Part shown: positions 4,560 through 6,995 of the stretch, piece after piece
Layout: every line of letters begins with the position of its first letter
Position numbering within the stretch: position 1 is the first letter of the stretch
Origin: an uncultured Bacteroidota bacterium
GTDB lineage: Bacteria > Bacteroidota > Bacteroidia > Chitinophagales > Chitinophagaceae
Assembly: GCA_903851455.1 (NCBI GenBank)
Contig: CAINOM010000586.1
Location: 1-6,995, forward strand
Reading direction: 5' to 3'
DNA: 6,995 bases
Notes under the pieces: model-generated
What the model saw: the letters and a program-made list of their open reading frames with translations, nothing else
What the model was told of the DNA's origin: nothing
The model's database searches: none
Translations under genes and position numbers: made by a program

Positions 4560-5054
4560 TTGTTAATCAGTTGCGCGAATAAAAATGTGGTTGAAAAAAA
4601 GGCTACATTTTTAAGAATAATCAATCTGATAAAGGAAAATCAAACAGATTCACTGAAAAATTATTTTGCGCTTCAATTTGACGACGATTCGTTGTCCTTT
4701 TTGTCTAACCTTAGATTAGCTGATTCATTAGTAAGTAAAAGCAGTTCACAGATAAACCTCGACAGTATAAGATGTATTGATAGCACTTTAATTTTACCGG
4801 AAAAAATATACATCTACTATTATTCGCTAAATTTTTTCAGAAGCAAAGAACACTTAGGCGTTATAAAAATTGGATTTTATAGCAATGTAAATAACCGACC
4901 GACACTCTTATTGACAGACTTGGAACCAAAAGTAGATGATAAATTAGTGGAACGTATCAATAGCGACGTGGCAAGAATTACCGATTCGATGCTTTCAATG
5001 GATTCTAGTGAATTAAAAGCAAATAAAAAGGGTAGTAGATCGCAAAAGCGATAA
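4560..5054 (+). CDS. Small putative lipoprotein of unknown function, signal peptide frame-disrupted
   Basis: The continuous frame supports 164 codons from a TTG at 4560, but this cannot be the natural start. It would begin at LLISC|ANKN, in the middle of a lipoprotein signal, leaving only the lipobox. The real start is probably the ATG at 4513 in another frame (see 4513-4559). The mature protein would be about 160 aa: a helical N-terminal part (VVEKKATFLRIINLIKENQT, then DSLKNYFALQF), a Ser/Asp-rich middle (DSLVSKSSSQINLDSIRCID), strands (KIYIYYYSLNFF, LGVIKIGFYSNV, RPTLLLTDLEP), and a charged Ser/Lys/Arg tail. I recognise no family. The strand pattern after a helix is loosely like NTF2/DUF-type lipoproteins, but this is speculation. 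Codons are strongly A/T-rich compared with lpxD downstream, suggesting acquisition. Tandem hairpins at the stop codon close the gene. Confidence 0.6.
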   Translation: MLISCANKNVVEKKATFLRIINLIKENQTDSLKNYFALQFDDDSLSFLSNLRLADSLVSKSSSQINLDSIRCIDSTLILPEKIYIYYYSLNFFRSKEHLGVIKIGFYSNVNNRPTLLLTDLEPKVDDKLVERINSDVARITDSMLSMDSSELKANKKGSRSQKR

Positions 5055-5071
5055 GCGACAATTTCTGTCGC
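5055..5071 (+). terminator. Hairpin directly after the lipoprotein stop codon, possible terminator
   Basis: GCGACA (5055-5060) and TGTCGC (5066-5071) form a perfect 6-bp stem with loop ATTTC, beginning at the base after the TAA. A second hairpin, ATCGC-AAAA-GCGAT (5039-5052), overlaps the stop codon just before it. No U-tract follows, so termination is inferred from position only. Confidence 0.4.
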
Positions 5072-5146
5072 GCCAAGTTCATACCATATACAGCATGACT
5101 TAAACCCCAATTTCCCTCCTTTTTCCAATTCCCCCACTCAAAGTTG

Positions 5147-5154
5147 TATTTTTG
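5147..5154 (+). promoter_or_regulatory. -7 promoter box (TATTTTTG) for lpxD
   Basis: TATTTTTG is an exact TAnnTTTG match, followed by CGGC, and lies 16 bases before the lpxD ATG. The expected -33 region (about 5123-5128) reads TTCCAA, with no clear TTG. Because a hairpin ends the upstream gene, lpxD is probably transcribed from here. Confidence 0.5.
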
Positions 5155-5170
5155 CGGCAAAGTATAATAT

Positions 5171-6121
5171 ATGAAGTTTGAAAAACCTGTTCCGGTGCAA
5201 TGGATCGCTGAGTTTACAGGAGCAAAGCTCACCGGCAACAAAGACCAGGAAGCCACGGGTATTAATGAGATACACAAGGTAACAGCAGGGGATATTTCCT
5301 TTGTAGATTATGAGAAGTATTACAATGCCTGTCTCACCTCCGCAGCTACCGTCATCATCATCAACAAAGAAGTGGCCTGCCCCGATGGCAAAACACTGCT
5401 GGTGACCGATGAACCTTTCAACGCCTATGTGAAGCTGGTAAAACACTTCCGCCCGTTCGAGCCTGCCAGCAAAATGATCAGTGATACTGCGGTAATAGGA
5501 GAAGGCACGCATCTGCAACCTGGGGTTTTTGTAGGCAACCATGTACGCATAGGCAGCAACTGTCTCATTCATCCAAACGTGACCATCTACGATCACTGTG
5601 TGATAGGCGATAACGTCATTATCCACGCAGGCTGTGTTCTGGGTGCAGATGCATTCTACTACAAGCGTCGAAAGAATGAAGAGGTGCAATACAACAAAAT
5701 GGACAGCTGCGGCCGCGTGGTGATAGAAGATGATGTGGAGATAGGCGCAGGCACTACTATAGATAAGGGCGTTAGCGGGGATACGATCATAGGTCGTGGT
5801 ACCAAGCTGGACAATCACATACACATAGGCCATGGTGCGGTGATCGGCAAGAACTGCCTGTTCGCCGCCCAGGTGGGCATAGGCGGTAAGGCCATTATAG
5901 AAGATGAGGTAATACTGTGGGGCCAGGTGGGAGTGAGCAAGGACCTGACCATAGGCAAGGGCGCAGTGGTGCTGGCACAAAGTGGCGTACCTGCGAGCCT
6001 GGAAGGTGGTAAAACTTATTTCGGTTCTCCGGTGGTGGATGCGAAGACGAAGATGCGTGAGCTGGCGTGGATAAAGCGCATACCGGAGATGTGGGAACGG
6101 CTGAAAACCCACGGAGAGTAA
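5171..6121 (+). CDS. lpxD: UDP-3-O-(3-hydroxyacyl)glucosamine N-acyltransferase, LpxD family
   Basis: A 316-aa left-handed beta-helix acyltransferase. LpxD transfers a 3-hydroxyacyl chain from acyl carrier protein to the 2-amine of UDP-3-O-acylglucosamine, the third step of lipid A synthesis, in the cytoplasm. Residues 1-100 are the uridine-binding N-terminal domain (EIHKVTAGDISFVDYEKYY fits the family). From about 103 onward run hexapeptide repeats (AVIGEGTHLQPG, VRIGSNCLIHPN, CVIGDNVIIHAG and so on). Family motifs are GRVVIEDDVEIGAGTTIDKG (181-200) and LDNHIHIGHGAVIG (213-226), where H221 aligns with the catalytic His239 of E. coli LpxD. The C-terminal helix covers about 290-313. The neighbours are not lpxC, fabZ or lpxA, with which Bacteroidota lpxD usually sits, so this may be a second, stand-alone copy. 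Length is slightly short (E. coli has 341). The start is firm: MKFEKPVPVQWIAEF is family-like and follows a promoter box. Confidence 0.9.
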   Translation: MKFEKPVPVQWIAEFTGAKLTGNKDQEATGINEIHKVTAGDISFVDYEKYYNACLTSAATVIIINKEVACPDGKTLLVTDEPFNAYVKLVKHFRPFEPASKMISDTAVIGEGTHLQPGVFVGNHVRIGSNCLIHPNVTIYDHCVIGDNVIIHAGCVLGADAFYYKRRKNEEVQYNKMDSCGRVVIEDDVEIGAGTTIDKGVSGDTIIGRGTKLDNHIHIGHGAVIGKNCLFAAQVGIGGKAIIEDEVILWGQVGVSKDLTIGKGAVVLAQSGVPASLEGGKTYFGSPVVDAKTKMRELAWIKRIPEMWERLKTHGE

Positions 6122-6123
6122 TA

Positions 6124-6149
6124 TTGAACCGCAAAGGCGGTAAGGCGCG
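6124..6149 (+). repeat. 26-bp GC-rich interspersed repeat, left copy
   Basis: Starts 2 bases after the lpxD stop. It begins TTGAACCGCAAAGGCG and ends TAAGGCGCG, with an internal degenerate AAGGCG repetition. An inverted copy lies at 6778-6803 with 22 of 26 bases identical. The AACCGCnnAGGCGnTAAGG pattern resembles dispersed intergenic repeats seen in many bacterial genomes. Confidence 0.65.
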
Positions 6150-6190
6150 AAGGTCTTTCTGCAAATAAAGACGAACCAAAAATCACTGCG

Positions 6191-6736
6191 TTGGTATCAA
6201 TAAACATAGACGATAACATACTGCTTCGCTCCTTTGAAGTGGGCGACGCACAGGAGCTGTTTGATACCATAAACGCTTCCCGCAGTCACCTGCACCCCTG
6301 GCTCGACTGGGTAGATAAAACCGTTAAGCCCGAGCATTCCCTGGAATTCATACAGCGCTCCCAACAAAAGGCACACAACCAGGAAGGGCTGGACCTGTGC
6401 ATTGTGTGCGATAACAAAATAATCGGCGGCATAGGTCTCCACCATTGGGAGCAGCAACTGAAGCGAGCCGAAATAGGCTACTGGATCAGCGAAGGGCACG
6501 AGGGCAAGGGCATTATGAGCAAGAGCCTCTCAGGCTTTGTTGGCTTCCTCTTCGACAAACTAGGGCTCAACAAAATAGAAATTCATTTCGTTAGCGCCAA
6601 CGCCCGCAGCGCCCGCATAGCAAAACGTCTTGGGTTTAAAATAGAGGGCATCATCCGGCAAAGTGTACTCCGCAACGGCATGCTGGAAGATGTAGTAGTA
6701 GCCGGACTATTGAAAAGCGAACGAACAATGCAGTAG
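6191..6736 (+). CDS. GNAT N-acetyltransferase, RimJ/RimL type
   Basis: A 181-aa single-domain GNAT enzyme that would transfer an acetyl group from acetyl-CoA to an amine. Known relatives modify ribosomal protein N-termini (RimJ, RimL), spermidine, or antibiotics; the substrate here cannot be inferred. Family features: LLRSFEVGDAQELFDTIN (11-28), SHLHPWLDWVD (32-42), the beta-4/beta-5 core KIIGGIGLHHW (76-86) and AEIGYWIS (93-100), the acetyl-CoA pyrophosphate loop EGHEGKGIMSKSL (101-113), and the C-terminal signature SANARSARIAKRLGFKIEG (135-153). The length is normal and the gene looks intact. The start is TTG at 6191; no in-frame ATG exists closer to the family N-terminus, and VSINIDDNILLR fits the usual beginning. 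No clear promoter box precedes it. It lies between inverted 26-bp repeats and is convergent with the thioredoxin-fold gene. Confidence 0.85.
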   Translation: MVSINIDDNILLRSFEVGDAQELFDTINASRSHLHPWLDWVDKTVKPEHSLEFIQRSQQKAHNQEGLDLCIVCDNKIIGGIGLHHWEQQLKRAEIGYWISEGHEGKGIMSKSLSGFVGFLFDKLGLNKIEIHFVSANARSARIAKRLGFKIEGIIRQSVLRNGMLEDVVVAGLLKSERTMQ

Positions 6737-6777
6737 CTAAAAGCCTTTGCGAAGAAATACCCAATACCAAAAAATCC

Positions 6778-6803
6778 CGCGCCTTAGCGCCTCCGCGGTT
6801 AAA
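6778..6803 (-). repeat. 26-bp GC-rich interspersed repeat, right copy (inverted)
   Basis: On the minus strand it begins TTTAACCGCGGAGGCG and ends TAAGGCGCG. It differs from 6124-6149 at four positions. It lies in the gap between the convergent GNAT and thioredoxin-fold genes, 9 bases beyond the latter's stop, where it could also act as a terminator or mRNA-end structure. Confidence 0.65.
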
Positions 6804-6812
6804 CAAACAACA

Positions 6813-6995
6813 TTACCGGAACAGCTTCTCAATAGCGAGTATCAGCTCTGTAGACTGCAGGAATGTCGGCGGGTTCTGCTGCGCAAAGTTCCCATCTTCA
6901 TCAATAAGAAAGTAGGCAGGTAGCGATGTTACTCCGTAAAGCTGTACCTCCGATGCATTCCATCCGCCCTCGGCATGCGTGAAGAGGCCATCCAT
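6813..6995 (-). CDS. Thioredoxin-fold protein, C-terminal end (TlpA-like; runs off right edge)
   Basis: Minus-strand frame entering from the right edge and ending at TAA 6815-6813; the 60 codons seen are only the C-terminus. The stretch VQLYGVTSLPAYFLIDEDGN contains the cis-proline loop of thioredoxin folds (YGVTSLPAYFLID: strand, P, strand, then a turn with D-E-D-G), and the end ELILAIEKLFR matches the final helix. In Bacteroidota this pattern is typical of TlpA/ResA-like periplasmic thiol-disulfide proteins, often fused to an N-terminal DUF4369-type domain, but the CXXC motif and signal peptide would lie outside the window. The ATG at the window edge is probably internal. It is convergent with the GNAT gene. 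Confidence 0.7.
   Translation of the reverse strand: MDGLFTHAEGGWNASEVQLYGVTSLPAYFLIDEDGNFAQQNPPTFLQSTELILAIEKLFR

Noticed and set aside
5138..6112. A 324-codon open frame on the minus strand opposite lpxD
   Set aside because: It is the antisense shadow of lpxD. The sense protein has clear LpxD motifs, and the antisense translation is rich in H, Y and A with no domain pattern.
1..6995. CRISPR array, tRNA or rRNA genes
   Set aside because: No regularly spaced direct repeats, cloverleaf sequences or rRNA-like stretches were seen on either strand.

Overview
The window looks like a chromosomal segment of a Bacteroidota bacterium, probably of the Chitinophagaceae/Sphingobacteriia type. The main reasons are several TAnnTTTG-type -7 promoter boxes just upstream of genes, weak or absent Shine-Dalgarno signals, small PorT-like outer-membrane beta-barrel proteins, and an LpxD of the Bacteroidota style. 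This placement is inference from gene content; no rRNA or other marker gene is present.

Left third (1-2522, all genes on the minus strand): the start of a secreted beta-barrel protein that runs off the left edge; a 604-bp RAYT unit (REP-associated Y1 transposase) bracketed by two inverted two-hairpin repeats; a second, related beta-barrel protein with an unusual charged C-terminal tail; and a fold-type IV PLP enzyme (aminodeoxychorismate lyase/branched-chain aminotransferase type) that most likely starts at a TTG codon directly behind its promoter.

Middle (2523-5071, plus strand, accessory in character): an antitoxin/PIN-toxin pair with overlapping genes; a 53-bp relic that duplicates the promoter and first codons of the aminotransferase gene, so the PIN module sits between direct repeats; a second, toxin-first module made of a 187-aa RelE/HigB-like protein of unfamiliar architecture and an XRE-type helix-turn-helix antitoxin; a palindromic hairpin; and a small lipoprotein gene whose signal peptide is split by an apparent one-base loss in a T6 tract. 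Hairpins close this segment.

Right part (5072-6995): lpxD with its own promoter; a RimJ/RimL-like GNAT acetyltransferase gene bracketed by inverted copies of a 26-bp GC-rich repeat; and, convergent with it, the C-terminal end of a thioredoxin-fold protein cut by the right edge.

The conserved genes (lpxD, the aminotransferase, the envelope proteins) form a chromosomal backbone that appears to have been interrupted by a REP/RAYT unit, two toxin-antitoxin modules with a recombination scar between them, and possibly a repeat-bracketed acetyltransferase cassette. I see no complete new multi-gene system. The least familiar items are the 187-aa toxin candidate, the relic-flanked PIN module and the frame-split lipoprotein.
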